Notes: generated by a model not told the origin, from the sequence alone. A stretch of 64,000 nucleotides of DNA from Sphingopyxis sp. YF1 (GCF_022701295.1 NZ_CP033204.1:2666001-2730000), one strand, 5' to 3'; shown: positions 16,991 through 25,936, numbered from the stretch's first letter. Numbers and translations: made by a program.

Positions 16991-17764
16991 TCACTTCGCG
17001 CGTTCCTCTTGTTCCTTCTTCAGAGCGCGTTCGAGCCATTTCGGCGGCTCGGCGACCTGTGAGAAGAAGATGTTCTCCGGCACATCACGCCAGAACGTGC
17101 CGATGGCGTCGGCAAAGCGCGCAAGGTCTGCATCCCCGACATTCAGCGATGTGAAGTCGAGTGCAGATACAAAAAACGCGGGGAGGTCATCCGTTTTGCC
17201 GACCAGATCGGGCGCAAGCGCCTTCAAAGCCTGAAATGACGCGCCGTTGCCGTGCTTGTAGACATTGGTCACAAGGTGACACAGGTGCAGATCACGAAAA
17301 TAGCGGCGCGCCCTCACCGGCCACTGGCAGCATTCGAGCAAATCAATCAGATCATCAAAAGTGACCCGCCATACAGCGCCGTGCGTGTGATTGCCGAAGC
17401 CGTGATGCCCGAATTCCTTGCCCAACCAATCGCGAAGTTGTTTCTCCCACTCGTGAGACATGCCCGCGATGATGCTTAGCCGGGTGTTTTCGCGCAACCC
17501 GACGAGGCTGAGATAGAAGCTTATGTTTTCGTCGTATGCCCGTTCATAATAGTCGCCCGGATCGTCACGGTCGGGATTGAAATATCTTCCTCGCTCGGCC
17601 AGCCACGCATCCGCGTGACGATCGGCATCGGCTTTCATCGTCTCGTCGTCGAACGGATCGAGTAGCCGACGCTTCGCCTCCGCGACATAGAAGTCGTGGT
17701 TCGCGATCAGGTGATCGCGCGTCGGTCCCCACATTTGGAGAAAAACTCGATCCGGCTTGCTCAC
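16991..17764 (-). CDS. Unknown methylase-linked protein, possibly HEPN-like
   Basis: A 257-residue helix-rich protein with a GTG start that overlaps the methyltransferase stop as GTGA. Around residue 145 it reads RYFRDLHLCHLVTNVYKHG. This contains an R-x5-H spacing and an NVYKHG run resembling the conserved helix of MAE_28990-like HEPN domains. HEPN proteins are often RNases in defence and toxin-antitoxin systems. I see no DNA-binding motif. The call is an inference from one short motif and the context. It could equally be a structural subunit linking methylase and nuclease. Confidence 0.6.
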   Translation of the reverse strand: MSKPDRVFLQMWGPTRDHLIANHDFYVAEAKRRLLDPFDDETMKADADRHADAWLAERGRYFNPDRDDPGDYYERAYDENISFYLSLVGLRENTRLSIIAGMSHEWEKQLRDWLGKEFGHHGFGNHTHGAVWRVTFDDLIDLLECCQWPVRARRYFRDLHLCHLVTNVYKHGNGASFQALKALAPDLVGKTDDLPAFFVSALDFTSLNVGDADLARFADAIGTFWRDVPENIFFSQVAEPPKWLERALKKEQEERAK

Positions 17765-20508
17765 GCCGCCACCTTCTTGGCGGTCATCTTGGTGTAGAGG
17801 TCGAACAGCTTTTCGAGACGCTCGGTGTCGTTGCGGAAGCGGCGACCGATGTAAATGCGTTCGAGCACTTCGTCATTTTCCTCATGAGCATGACGCAGGT
17901 TCTCGGGCATTTCGTCAGGATCGTAGAGGTCCGCGATCGTAGCCGGGAAATGCGCTTCGCGAGCTAAGAGGATGCTCTCTGCGCAGCGCGTGAGGTCAGC
18001 CCGGTTCTGATCGGTAAGCTTTGGAAGCGGGAAGGTATTCCAGCCAAGCGTGTTAGAATAGGAGAAGTCCGTTCTCATTCTCACGCATACCGTTCCAATC
18101 CACACCCAATGAAGGCGCGATGCGATCAGCGCCATATTCCAGAGATCAGCGTCATACAGCGCAAAATTTCTATCGCCCAAAATTACTGAACGATCCACCA
18201 GATCGACTGGGAGGTAGGGACGGTTTTCCGATGAAACACGAGGAATCACTATTGCCCGCTCTTCACGATTTGACCGAAATGCAAATTTATGAGGCTCGTG
18301 TGCTGATGATTTCGCTCGCGGGCCTGCTTTGGGATTGGAGCGCTTAGTTCTCACTTTCTCAAAACGCTCGGTAAAATTCGATATTTGGTTCGCGATCTCA
18401 AGATCGCAATCTTCAATCCAGAGGCAATATCGTTGTTTTCCATTAATAAGTTCACTTGACCCGAGGAACCTTCTGACCATGTGTCGCGCATTTGGTGGAA
18501 TTTCGCCAAATTCTTCAATCGACGCAGCAAATAAAGCTCCGTCGTCGTCAGCAACATTGCCTGAAATGAAATCGGGCCTTCCGTCAGCAGTTTTCGACAT
18601 GCCGCCAACGATGATATGCGGCGCAGCAACGAGATAAGCGTTGATATTTTCGACCTGCTTTGAAACCGTTTCGCCATCCTCGCTGATAGAGTAGAGAATT
18701 TTAGCCCGGTTAGAATTATTTGCGATGGCAACGATTGCCACCGTGACACCCGCATTGTGACTCGCGAGATTTTTCCATTTGAAGGATGTGTGCGCAAATC
18801 GGATTTCGTAGCCTAAAGAGAAAATGATGGTCCACAGGCTTTCGACTTGACGCCCTTGGCAAATAGAATTGGTGGTGACGAAAGCTGATACAGTTTGTGT
18901 ATGAAGACCATAATCGGCTGCTTTAACAAACCATCCAGCCACATAATCGAGTGACTTCCAGCTTGTGATTCGACGAGAGAAGAGTCTCTCCAGATCGGCT
19001 TTTTGATCCTCGTTTTGCCATGTGCTTCCGAGATAAGGTGGATTTCCGCAAATATAGGTTTCTCCACCAGCATTCTCAAAATCGATCTCAGACTGATCGA
19101 GAGGCGTTTCGAACAGGTCGTCACCCTTGAGCTTTACACCTGTCCCGGTTGGCGGACAGATGCTTATCCAATCAAGTCGAAGCGCATTGCCGCAGGTGAT
19201 CCAATTATCGGAATTCAGAGGTAGGAATTCGGCGAGTGCTTCCTGCTGCCCGCGATGTAATACATCGCACTGAAACTCTGCGATAATGAGAGCAAGCCGC
19301 GCGATCTCTGCCGGGAAGTCGCGAAGTTCGATCCCTCGGAAATTTGTCAGCGGAATGTCGCTTCGCCGATCAGGTTCGCCCCGTCGCCGGTTAATCTCGG
19401 CCTCTATCTCTCGCATCTGCTTATAGGCGATGACGAGAAAATTGCCCGACCCACACGCTGGATCGAACACCCTGATCCGCGCCATACGGTTGCGCAGGTT
19501 AAGCAGCTTGCGGCCATTATCGCCCGCCTCTTCCAGCTTCCCACGTAAATCGTCGAGAAACAGCGGGTTCAGCACCTTCAGGATGTTCGGCACGCTTGTA
19601 TAGTGCATGCCCAGCGCACCGCGCTCCTCGTCGTCGGCCACGGCTTGGATCATCGACCCGAAGATGTCCGGGTTGATCTTCTTCCAGTTCAGGTTGCCGA
19701 TGTGGTTAAGGTAGGAACGGGCAATCTTGGTGAAGCGCGGCACCTCGGTGCTGCCGCTGAAAAGCTGGCCGTTCACATAGGGAAACTGATTGGCGTAGCG
19801 CGCAATCCCCGCCGACTGGCGATCCGCGATCTTCGTATCCATCGAGCGGAAAATCTCGCTGATGACGGTGTGGGTGTCTGATGAATCCCGCGCACTCATC
19901 TGCTCGACGGTCTTGGTGAACAGCCCCTCGCCGACGAAGATGTCGGTATCCTCCGCAAAGAAGCAGAAGATCAGCCGTGCCATGAAGTGGTTCATGTCCG
20001 GGCGACGCTCGGCCTTCGCCCAGTCAGGGTTGTCCTTCAGAAGCTCGACATAGAGCTTGTTGAGACGCCCCGTCGCCCGGATGTCGAACGAGCTTTCCCG
20101 GATTTGCTCGACGGTGGTGATGCCCGCGAGCGGCAGGAAGAAGCCGAAGTGATCCGGGAAATCGGCATAGTTGCACGCGACCGTCTCACCGCTCGTCCGA
20201 TCTTCAGCCTGAAAGGAATCGCCGTCCGTCGCGAGGATGAACTTGGCCTTGGCCGTCGCCGTTTTCGGGCTGTCGCGTAGCAGGCCGAGCGTAGCCTCGA
20301 CCTCACCGGCATCGCAGGTCGCGATGTGGATGTTGCTGCGCTGGAGCACGCCGCCGACATCGGACTGGTTGGTCGAACCGGCGCGCAGTCGCTTGATGGT
20401 CGTCTCGGGGTTGCCGAAGGCGCGCAGGAACGAAAAGGGAAACTCCCCCCGGTCAAAGGGTTCAAGCGCAAGCTGCGAAACGGCTTCTTCGATCTCAACA
20501 GGATTCAT
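17761..20508 (-). CDS. MmeI-like DNA N6-adenine methyltransferase
   Basis: A 915-residue protein. Residues 1-330 are the helical N-terminal region typical of large stand-alone methylases (PFSFLRAFGNPETTIKRL; FMARLIFCFFAEDTDIF). SAM motif I is FDPACGSGNF near 350 and the catalytic motif is NPPYLGS near 490. A target-recognition region and a C-terminal tail (PATIADLYDPDEMPENLRHAHEE) follow, as in the MmeI family. I do not find the D-x(n)-ExK nuclease motif that MmeI itself carries near residues 70-82. Cleavage may therefore be delegated to the downstream GIY-YIG proteins. It is first gene of the operon. An upstream TTG start (20547) is possible. Confidence 0.85.
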   Translation of the reverse strand: MNPVEIEEAVSQLALEPFDRGEFPFSFLRAFGNPETTIKRLRAGSTNQSDVGGVLQRSNIHIATCDAGEVEATLGLLRDSPKTATAKAKFILATDGDSFQAEDRTSGETVACNYADFPDHFGFFLPLAGITTVEQIRESSFDIRATGRLNKLYVELLKDNPDWAKAERRPDMNHFMARLIFCFFAEDTDIFVGEGLFTKTVEQMSARDSSDTHTVISEIFRSMDTKIADRQSAGIARYANQFPYVNGQLFSGSTEVPRFTKIARSYLNHIGNLNWKKINPDIFGSMIQAVADDEERGALGMHYTSVPNILKVLNPLFLDDLRGKLEEAGDNGRKLLNLRNRMARIRVFDPACGSGNFLVIAYKQMREIEAEINRRRGEPDRRSDIPLTNFRGIELRDFPAEIARLALIIAEFQCDVLHRGQQEALAEFLPLNSDNWITCGNALRLDWISICPPTGTGVKLKGDDLFETPLDQSEIDFENAGGETYICGNPPYLGSTWQNEDQKADLERLFSRRITSWKSLDYVAGWFVKAADYGLHTQTVSAFVTTNSICQGRQVESLWTIIFSLGYEIRFAHTSFKWKNLASHNAGVTVAIVAIANNSNRAKILYSISEDGETVSKQVENINAYLVAAPHIIVGGMSKTADGRPDFISGNVADDDGALFAASIEEFGEIPPNARHMVRRFLGSSELINGKQRYCLWIEDCDLEIANQISNFTERFEKVRTKRSNPKAGPRAKSSAHEPHKFAFRSNREERAIVIPRVSSENRPYLPVDLVDRSVILGDRNFALYDADLWNMALIASRLHWVWIGTVCVRMRTDFSYSNTLGWNTFPLPKLTDQNRADLTRCAESILLAREAHFPATIADLYDPDEMPENLRHAHEENDEVLERIYIGRRFRNDTERLEKLFDLYTKMTAKKVAA

Positions 20509-20614
20509 CCCGACAGCATAGTGACGAGGGCAGGATGTCGCCAGCAAAACGCATTCCTCGTTGCAAATTCATACCCTTCCGACCACTCTCTCACCCAAGG
20601 CATCGGGGGACGCC

Positions 20615-22402
20615 GTGGGGCTTACGCGCGAGAGGATCATTGAGGCGTTGACCAGCGAGCGGGCGCTGACCCTTCAGGGTGCGCCGTTCACCGTGCTGGG
20701 AGCCGAATGGGCGGACGAATTCATCGTCCTGTCGATGAAGCCGGGAGCCGCACGGAAGAAGGTGCCGCTGGACGAAGGGCTGGAAGGCGGGCGCATCCGC
20801 TGGGGCCGCGAGCTTGAGTTTGGCGGGATAATCAAGTTCGTTGATGTCGATAATGACCGGGTGGTGGTGCAGCCGCTCGAAGGTGCGGCACCGAAGGAGG
20901 GTGAGACCGCATGGGTCTTCCTCAATGACTTTCTCGGCCCGCTCATCGAGATGTGGCAGGGGCCGATGGCGGATCGAGCCGCCAAAGCGCTCAAGCAGTC
21001 GAAGCTGGATGTCGATCCCATTCAGGAGGTCAGGCCCCTTCCGCCTGACTTCGCGGACCTTCGAAAACGGCAGGTCGAGGCGGTCCAGAACACCGCCTAT
21101 CGATGCTCCATTGTGATCGGCCCTCCCGGCACCGGCAAGAGCTATACGATCGGAGCCATCGCCGCCTATCTGCTGCGCCGTTTCCCCAAGGCCCGCATCC
21201 TCGTCGTCGGGCCGACCAATGTCGCCGTGGATACCGCGATCCTCTCGATCGACGACTGGCTACAGCGGATCGGCAAGGGCGATCTGGCCGCACAGGTGAA
21301 GCGGATCGGCGCGCACTTCGATCCGCGCAAATATGTCGATCGACCACATCTGCTGGCACCGGGGATCGCGCAGAAGGTCAACGAATACCTCGTGCTCGAA
21401 GCCTCCGAGCCGCCCAAGGCGAAGATTGCCGACTATGTGAAGTGGAAGGGCCGGATGGATGCTGCCCGCCAGAATCTCAGTGCCGACATCGAGACGACCG
21501 CCGCCTCCGCGCGCGTCGTCGGTGTCACCGTCGCCACGGCGGTGCGCTGGCATCACTGCCTGCAAAACCCGCGCTTCCCCTTCGTGCTGTGCGATGAAGC
21601 CTCACAGGTGCTCGGCCCCGCCGCGATGATGATGGCCGCGCTGGGCGCGCAGACGATCTTTGCGGGCGATCCCCAGCAGCTTTCTCCCATCGCCAGATCG
21701 GACAGCGCGGCGGTTCGCGGGGCTCTCACCCGCACCGCCTTCGATGTTTTCGCCCATGCGAGAACTGAGCGGCTGAACGAGCAATCGCGTATGGCGCAGG
21801 CTATCTGTCATATCGTAGGCACGACATTCTACGGCGGCGACCTGCTCGTCTGTAAGAAGGCCAACCGCGATGAGGGATGGCGGGCGAGCCGTTCACCCTT
21901 TTTCGTCAACGGGCGCGAAGTGCCGAGGGTCTGTTTCGATCCGGTGCGCGAGGAAGCGACATTCTCGACCAAATATGGTGGCTTCATCCGGTTCGAATCC
22001 GCCAAGCTGGTGCTCGCCGCATTGGATGAACTGGCCGGTTCCTATGTGGACCCGAAGGACATCGTGGTCCTCACGCCCTACCGAGCGCAAGTGGCTCTAT
22101 TGAGATCGATGCTGCGCCGCGATCACGGGCAGGTGAGCGTGAGCACGGTGCATCGTGCGCAAGGCAGCGAGCGGACATTGGTCATCTTCGACCCGGTGGA
22201 TGCGTCGAGCACATTTTTCAACGGGGCGGAAGGCGACCGCCTGATCAATGTCGCGATCTCGCGCGCTAAGGCGCATGTCGTGATCCCCTACCACGCAAAG
22301 GACCTTCGTAAGCCAGCTATGAGGCAGATGCACGGGATCGCCATGAAGTTGTGGCAAAGGTCCGGCAATTACGTCGCGCCGTTTAGCTTCCAACGAGTGT
22401 AG
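20615..22402 (+). CDS. SF1 (UPF1/DNA2-like) helicase, divergent from the operon
   Basis: A 595-residue protein. The motifs appear in order: GPPGTGKSY (Walker A, near 168), LCDEASQ (DEAx, near 326), FAGDPQQLSPIA (motif III, near 350), EQSRM, STVHRAQGSE (motif V) and NVAISRAK (motif VI). This is the UPF1-like superfamily-1 layout. I chose the GTG at 20615, which has a gggg run just upstream. A TTG at 20561 would add 18 residues but has no binding site. It is divergent from the methylase gene with about 106 bp between starts, so a shared control region is likely. It may be an accessory motor of the same system. Confidence 0.8.
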   Translation: MGLTRERIIEALTSERALTLQGAPFTVLGAEWADEFIVLSMKPGAARKKVPLDEGLEGGRIRWGRELEFGGIIKFVDVDNDRVVVQPLEGAAPKEGETAWVFLNDFLGPLIEMWQGPMADRAAKALKQSKLDVDPIQEVRPLPPDFADLRKRQVEAVQNTAYRCSIVIGPPGTGKSYTIGAIAAYLLRRFPKARILVVGPTNVAVDTAILSIDDWLQRIGKGDLAAQVKRIGAHFDPRKYVDRPHLLAPGIAQKVNEYLVLEASEPPKAKIADYVKWKGRMDAARQNLSADIETTAASARVVGVTVATAVRWHHCLQNPRFPFVLCDEASQVLGPAAMMMAALGAQTIFAGDPQQLSPIARSDSAAVRGALTRTAFDVFAHARTERLNEQSRMAQAICHIVGTTFYGGDLLVCKKANRDEGWRASRSPFFVNGREVPRVCFDPVREEATFSTKYGGFIRFESAKLVLAALDELAGSYVDPKDIVVLTPYRAQVALLRSMLRRDHGQVSVSTVHRAQGSERTLVIFDPVDASSTFFNGAEGDRLINVAISRAKAHVVIPYHAKDLRKPAMRQMHGIAMKLWQRSGNYVAPFSFQRV

Positions 22403-22445
22403 GACGCTTATCACCTCGGTCTCGCCCACCCTTTTATCTCTCCAT

Positions 22446-22641
22446 GTATACCGATCTGAGCGGATCATTTCGCTTCCCACCATCACGCGGCAACATGTGG
22501 ATAGACCCTATTGAGATGTTCTCAGCAATGACGCCCAATTGAGCATCGATCCCTATTCCAAAACCCTCGTTGTCGCTGAGCATTTTGATCGACGTTTTTC
22601 CACCGATGCGGACGGCCTGTTTTGGCCATTCCTGAATCGAG
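22446..22641 (-). repeat. IR-B right arm (196 bp, perfect)
   Basis: Exact inverted copy of 3990-4185. It begins 43 bp after the SF1 helicase stop and ends 24 bp before the small membrane-protein gene ending at 22666. No gene was recognised within it. A serine recombinase of the DNA-invertase type is encoded 0.7 kb further right. Confidence 0.95.
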
Positions 22642-22665
22642 AGCTTGGGGAAAGGACGAGAGCGC

Positions 22666-22971
22666 TTAGGGTTCAGAACCGTTCGTAGATTTTTGATTGC
22701 AGCCGAGGCGAAGCATCAAGATGTCGGTGCGCTCATCCATCTCGCTTCGAGAACCATCGCCATACGCAGAACGCGCAAGACGCGCGCACTCTTCTAATCT
22801 CGGGTCGGGGGCAGTTTGGATGACTCGCGGCTGCGCTTCCAACTTCGCGACCCGTTCTTCCAGACCGTCCACGGTGTTCATATAGACGCCAACTGTAATG
22901 AGAATGGCGGCGATAGAAATCACGATCGGGCCGTATTCTTTTATTGACTTCCAAAGCTGCTCCACCGTCAT
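22666..22971 (-). CDS. Small membrane protein
   Basis: A 101-residue protein starting MTVEQLWKSIKEYG, with a gggggaga binding site; an in-frame ATG four codons upstream is possible. One transmembrane segment lies at about residues 14-34 (IVISIAAILITVGVYM). A short coiled-coil (VDGLEERVAKLE) and a Cys-containing tail follow. The form recalls small phage or plasmid spanin/holin-like or entry-exclusion proteins, but nothing specific is recognised. It is unlinked to a neighbour on the same strand. Confidence 0.5.
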   Translation of the reverse strand: MTVEQLWKSIKEYGPIVISIAAILITVGVYMNTVDGLEERVAKLEAQPRVIQTAPDPRLEECARLARSAYGDGSRSEMDERTDILMLRLGCNQKSTNGSEP

Positions 22972-23109
22972 TGTCTCCCCCATGATGTTAGGAAGCCTTG
23001 GCTTCTCATCGAATTACATGCAAGCCTGCCGTGAGACGGCTCGTTGCTTACGACCTGATGCGCAAGATGAACTGCTTGACGAACTGCCGATCTGTGAGAC
23101 CCTTCCCGG

Positions 23110-23235
23110 ATGAGCAAACGCGTCGCCATTTACACCCGTGTCTCCACCGACACCCGGACCGTCGAAAACCAACGCATCGAACTTCAAGCGGTCGCCGATC
23201 GTCTAACCAAGCTGCCGTTCTCACCGTCCCATTGA
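23110..23235 (+). pseudogene. Truncated serine recombinase (resolvase) N-terminus
   Basis: A 41-codon frame begins MSKRVAIYTRVSTDTRTVE and stays recognisable as the catalytic N-terminus of a resolvase/invertase, including the active-site Ser in YTRVST, up to about ELQAVADRL. It then runs into unrelated residues and a stop. The rest of the gene is gone. A complete serine recombinase begins 118 bp downstream, so an earlier recombinase gene was probably replaced or cut by an insertion. Confidence 0.75.
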
Positions 23236-23352
23236 GGCAAACCCTCACGAGACATCACCGGCGAGACGATCGCCGCGTCTCATTAGAATTAGTTCGACAT
23301 TTTTGAAACATATGAGAGTCTGGGTCTACACCTTATTGAGACAGGAGACCCG

Positions 23353-23895
23353 ATGTTCGTTGGCTATGCGCGCGTAAGTTCAACCGGGCAGTCGCTCGAC
23401 ATCCAGAATGAAGCTCTGGTCAACGCCGGGTGCGAGAAGGTGTTCGCCGAAAAGCTGAGTGGACGGTCAATGAAGGATCGTATCGAACTGGCCAATGCGA
23501 TCGACTTCGTCCGTGAAGGCGACACGCTCGTCGTGACGAGACTTGATCGTCTGGCCCGAAGCGTCGGCGACCTCCACCGGATCATCGAGACGCTGACCGA
23601 GAAGAAGGTCGCGTTCCGCTGCCTCAACCAGTCCGGCGTCGATACTGATTCCAGCACCGGGCGCTTGATGCTCGCGATCCTCGGGGCCGTGGCTTCGTTC
23701 GAAAACGATATCCGGCTCGAACGCCAGCGCGAAGGAATCGAAAAGGCCAAGCTCGCCGGGAAATACAAAGGCCGGAAACCAACCGTCGATCCCGATCGTG
23801 TCCGCGAGCTTCATGACAATGGTCTGGGACCGGCAGCGATCGCACGTGAGATGGGTATCGGTCGGGCGAGCGTATATCGGGCGCTGGCAGCATAG
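23353..23895 (+). CDS. Serine recombinase (resolvase/DNA invertase family)
   Basis: A complete 180-residue small serine recombinase. The catalytic Ser is in GYARVSSTGQS; LTVVTRL-type and DRLARSVGDLHRI regions and SSTGRLMLAILGAVASFEND follow. The C-terminal helix-turn-helix is DNGLGPAAIAREMGIGRASVYRAL. It has the normal length for Tn3-type resolvases and Hin/Pin invertases, which cannot be separated by eye. An acaggaga binding site precedes the ATG. It lies 0.7 kb outside IR-B and could act there, on a lost transposon, or in dimer resolution of an island. Confidence 0.9.
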   Translation: MFVGYARVSSTGQSLDIQNEALVNAGCEKVFAEKLSGRSMKDRIELANAIDFVREGDTLVVTRLDRLARSVGDLHRIIETLTEKKVAFRCLNQSGVDTDSSTGRLMLAILGAVASFENDIRLERQREGIEKAKLAGKYKGRKPTVDPDRVRELHDNGLGPAAIAREMGIGRASVYRALAA

Positions 23896-23905
23896 GAGCG
23901 GCTAT

Positions 23906-24349
23906 ATGGAATGGACGAAAGAGAAGATCGAAGCCTTGTCTCCCGAAAAGCGGGAGGCATTGTTCGATAATGCGCGAGCCAATGCCACACCCGAGGCACA
24001 GCGCATCATCGACATCTTCGTCGAGCATGATCTGCTCACCCGTGCCGGTGGTGGTCTTCCGCGCGACCATCCGACGATCCAAGAGATCGAAGAGATAATC
24101 ATGTCGGACGAGGCGCGCGCAGCAGGCAAGCACGCGTCAGATCAGGGTCTTCCCGCAATGGCAGGGGTGGATGCCATGCTCAGCAACGCGCTGGGCTCTC
24201 GGTATGGCAACCATGATACGACAAGCTGGGCTGGCACCTTCATGGCCGAGGTCATGGCCGAGGCGGGTTATGTGCAGACGAAGAGAAAAGCGATGCCCGA
24301 AGGCTGCATTGCAAAGACCGCTGCGTTCTTCGAGCCGAGGAAGCGGTGA
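23906..24349 (+). CDS. Hypothetical protein downstream of the recombinase
   Basis: A 147-residue protein starting MEWTKEKIEALSPEKREALF, with an aggagcg binding site. The gene begins 10 bp after the recombinase stop, so the two are co-transcribed. The N-terminus is helical and acidic-basic mixed. There is no membrane segment or recognised domain. A strong hairpin follows it. The function is unknown. Confidence 0.65.
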   Translation: MEWTKEKIEALSPEKREALFDNARANATPEAQRIIDIFVEHDLLTRAGGGLPRDHPTIQEIEEIIMSDEARAAGKHASDQGLPAMAGVDAMLSNALGSRYGNHDTTSWAGTFMAEVMAEAGYVQTKRKAMPEGCIAKTAAFFEPRKR

Positions 24350-24357
24350 ACATAGCA

Positions 24358-24386
24358 AGGGCCGGAACGAAGATCGTCCCGGCCCT
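24358..24386. terminator. Bidirectional hairpin between convergent genes
   Basis: An 8-bp perfect stem agggccgg/ccggccct with a 13-base loop lies between the plus-strand gene ending at 24349 and the minus-strand gene ending at 24412. Its position suits termination from both sides, although T-runs are weak. Confidence 0.6.
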
Positions 24387-24411
24387 CATAGTGATCTGAC
24401 TTCTGGTGGGA

Positions 24412-24825
24412 TTAGGTTGCGACTTCCAAAGCAAGCTTCCCGCCGAACGTGTAGATTGATCCGCTACCGTAACGCGAGATCACCGTCACCTTTACGCCGC
24501 GACGGACAAACTGACCGCCGAGATGCTCAATGATTTGGCGGACGACGCGTCCGGTATACTTCTTCATCTCGTCAGTGAATGCAGCATCGCCGATCAGCTT
24601 GGCGACGAATGGCTCGGTCGCGATTACCGGAGGACGCGACGGCGCGGCGATCACCGCGCCCATCAGCACTGCCACACCCAAGCGCGAGGTCAGGAAATCA
24701 TGGATGGCCTGTCCGGTCTCCGACTCGTATGCGGCGGTGTGGGAGCCGGGATAGAAGCACAGATCGGACATGTTCGGGTCCGATTGCAGCGACACGGAAT
24801 CGATCGTGTAGGTCTTATTCGACAT
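24412..24825 (-). CDS. Hypothetical protein
   Basis: A 137-residue protein with a ggaac segment shortly before the ATG. The C-terminal half (FTDEMKKYTGRVVRQIIEHLGG, then VTVISRYGSGSIYTF) is helix then strand, and conserved-looking. The middle contains a mildly hydrophobic stretch (LGVAVLMGAVIAAP) too short to be sure of a membrane segment. No family is recognised. It is convergent with the recombinase operon. Confidence 0.55.
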   Translation of the reverse strand: MSNKTYTIDSVSLQSDPNMSDLCFYPGSHTAAYESETGQAIHDFLTSRLGVAVLMGAVIAAPSRPPVIATEPFVAKLIGDAAFTDEMKKYTGRVVRQIIEHLGGQFVRRGVKVTVISRYGSGSIYTFGGKLALEVAT

Positions 24826-25026
24826 TGTATTGTTCCTTCTATGAGGTAGCCGTAATGGCGTAGCCGTCGCGTTGATGCGTTAGGCGCATCCTGCTCGGGC
24901 AAGGCGGCATATAAGCGACCAATGTGGCAAAAGAAAGGCGTCATATATGCCGCCTCTAAAGCCATTGGCTATTGGAAGCCTTCGTGTGTAGCTGAGTTGG
25001 CCTCACTCACAACGAACGAGGCTGAA

Positions 25027-25317
25027 ATGAATCAAGATCTCAAGCTCGCCCTGATCGACAGCGATGGCGACGAACGCTTCGCCGCCATCATCGACGGCAC
25101 TTTCCAATTCGGGAAGGACCGCCGCAGTAAACCGACTAGCATCACAGACTTCGCCCGTGCCATCCTGATCGACGGCGAAGATGGTCGCTTCGTTTGCGCC
25201 GACGGTCGCAAGCCCGGCATCCTGAAATTTAGCGGTCGCGCACGCGAAGCACGGTCCTATCGCCTCGATCCCATGATCGCCGCACAGTTGGGCATCCCTG
25301 CCTTCGGCACTCGATAA
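25027..25317 (+). CDS. Small hypothetical protein
   Basis: A 96-residue protein starting MNQDLKLALIDSDGDERF. The ATG follows a cgagg segment; a longer in-frame start at 24922 lacks one. It has a strand-rich, basic middle (FGKDRRSKPTSITDFARAIL, then DGRKPGILKFSG). No family is recognised. A textbook terminator follows, which supports it being a real, expressed gene. Confidence 0.6.
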   Translation: MNQDLKLALIDSDGDERFAAIIDGTFQFGKDRRSKPTSITDFARAILIDGEDGRFVCADGRKPGILKFSGRAREARSYRLDPMIAAQLGIPAFGTR

Positions 25318-25369
25318 ATACCACCGCACTATCGATGACTGTCATCTTTCCGGTCATGGATGGGGAATG

Positions 25370-25400
25370 AGGCCGTGCCAGTCGCACGGCCTTCATTTTT
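25370..25400 (+). terminator. Rho-independent terminator
   Basis: A 9-bp perfect stem aggccgtgc/gcacggcct with a 5-base loop (25370-25392) is followed by tcattttt. It lies about 50 bp after the 25027-25317 gene. Confidence 0.8.
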
Positions 25401-25463
25401 GCGCACGATCCTCCGACGCCACGAACTCATTGACGAACTGACGATCCATGTGACTGTGGCGGC

Positions 25464-25877
25464 ATGATCGATCCAAACGCTCCAAACATCGTTACCTCAA
25501 TCGTCAGCGCAGAAACGGTCGAGCCTGATCAGATCGGCATCGGCGTAGGCTCGGAGAGTGATCGGATAGCCTCCGGAAGTGCTAACCGAGACGATGATAA
25601 GACCGTCGATCAGGTGACCACCAGTGCTGTCCCTTCGCCTGCCCAAGTAGGGTCCGCAACATCGGTGATGCTCGATCCTCTTCTGGGCACCAGCTACTCT
25701 CAAAGCATTGAAAATGCACGGGGATCGTCGGAAAGACGGTCCCCAGAGAGCGTTTGCTACGACAAACTGCTACGGGAAAATGACCAATCATCGGGCGGAA
25801 AGTCGCGGAAAAACGTCCTTATCGAGCGCCGTGACTGCTACCCGCCGAATTGGGGAACCAAGCGACCTGCAATTTAG
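25464..25877 (+). CDS. Doubtful open frame crossing IR-C
   Basis: A 137-codon frame whose first 71 codons lie outside IR-C and whose remainder runs through the left IR-C arm. It is Ser/Val/Asp-rich with no recognisable domain and a weak binding site. If the first part is a real gene, insertion of the IR-C element replaced its 3' end. It may equally be noise. Confidence 0.25.
   Translation: MIDPNAPNIVTSIVSAETVEPDQIGIGVGSESDRIASGSANRDDDKTVDQVTTSAVPSPAQVGSATSVMLDPLLGTSYSQSIENARGSSERRSPESVCYDKLLRENDQSSGGKSRKNVLIERRDCYPPNWGTKRPAI
25677..25841 (+). repeat. IR-C left arm (165 bp, perfect)
   Basis: Exact reverse complement of 28785-28949 (positions sum to 54626). The outer 17 bp (25677-25693) are the tRNA-Leu 3' end core in inverted orientation. 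The inner 148 bp are non-coding sequence that, in the other arm, lies directly upstream of integrase 2. Confidence 0.95.
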
Positions 25878-25936
25878 TGTTGCGCAAACGGAAATTGATG
25901 CTGTGTTGCTTTGGGTAGTTAAAAATCGAGAATTAA

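Noticed and set aside
10728..22402. DISARM, BREX or Dnd assignment of the methylase operon
   Set aside because: No phospholipase-D (drmC), DUF1998 (drmB), PglZ/BrxC or DndB-E-like genes are present.
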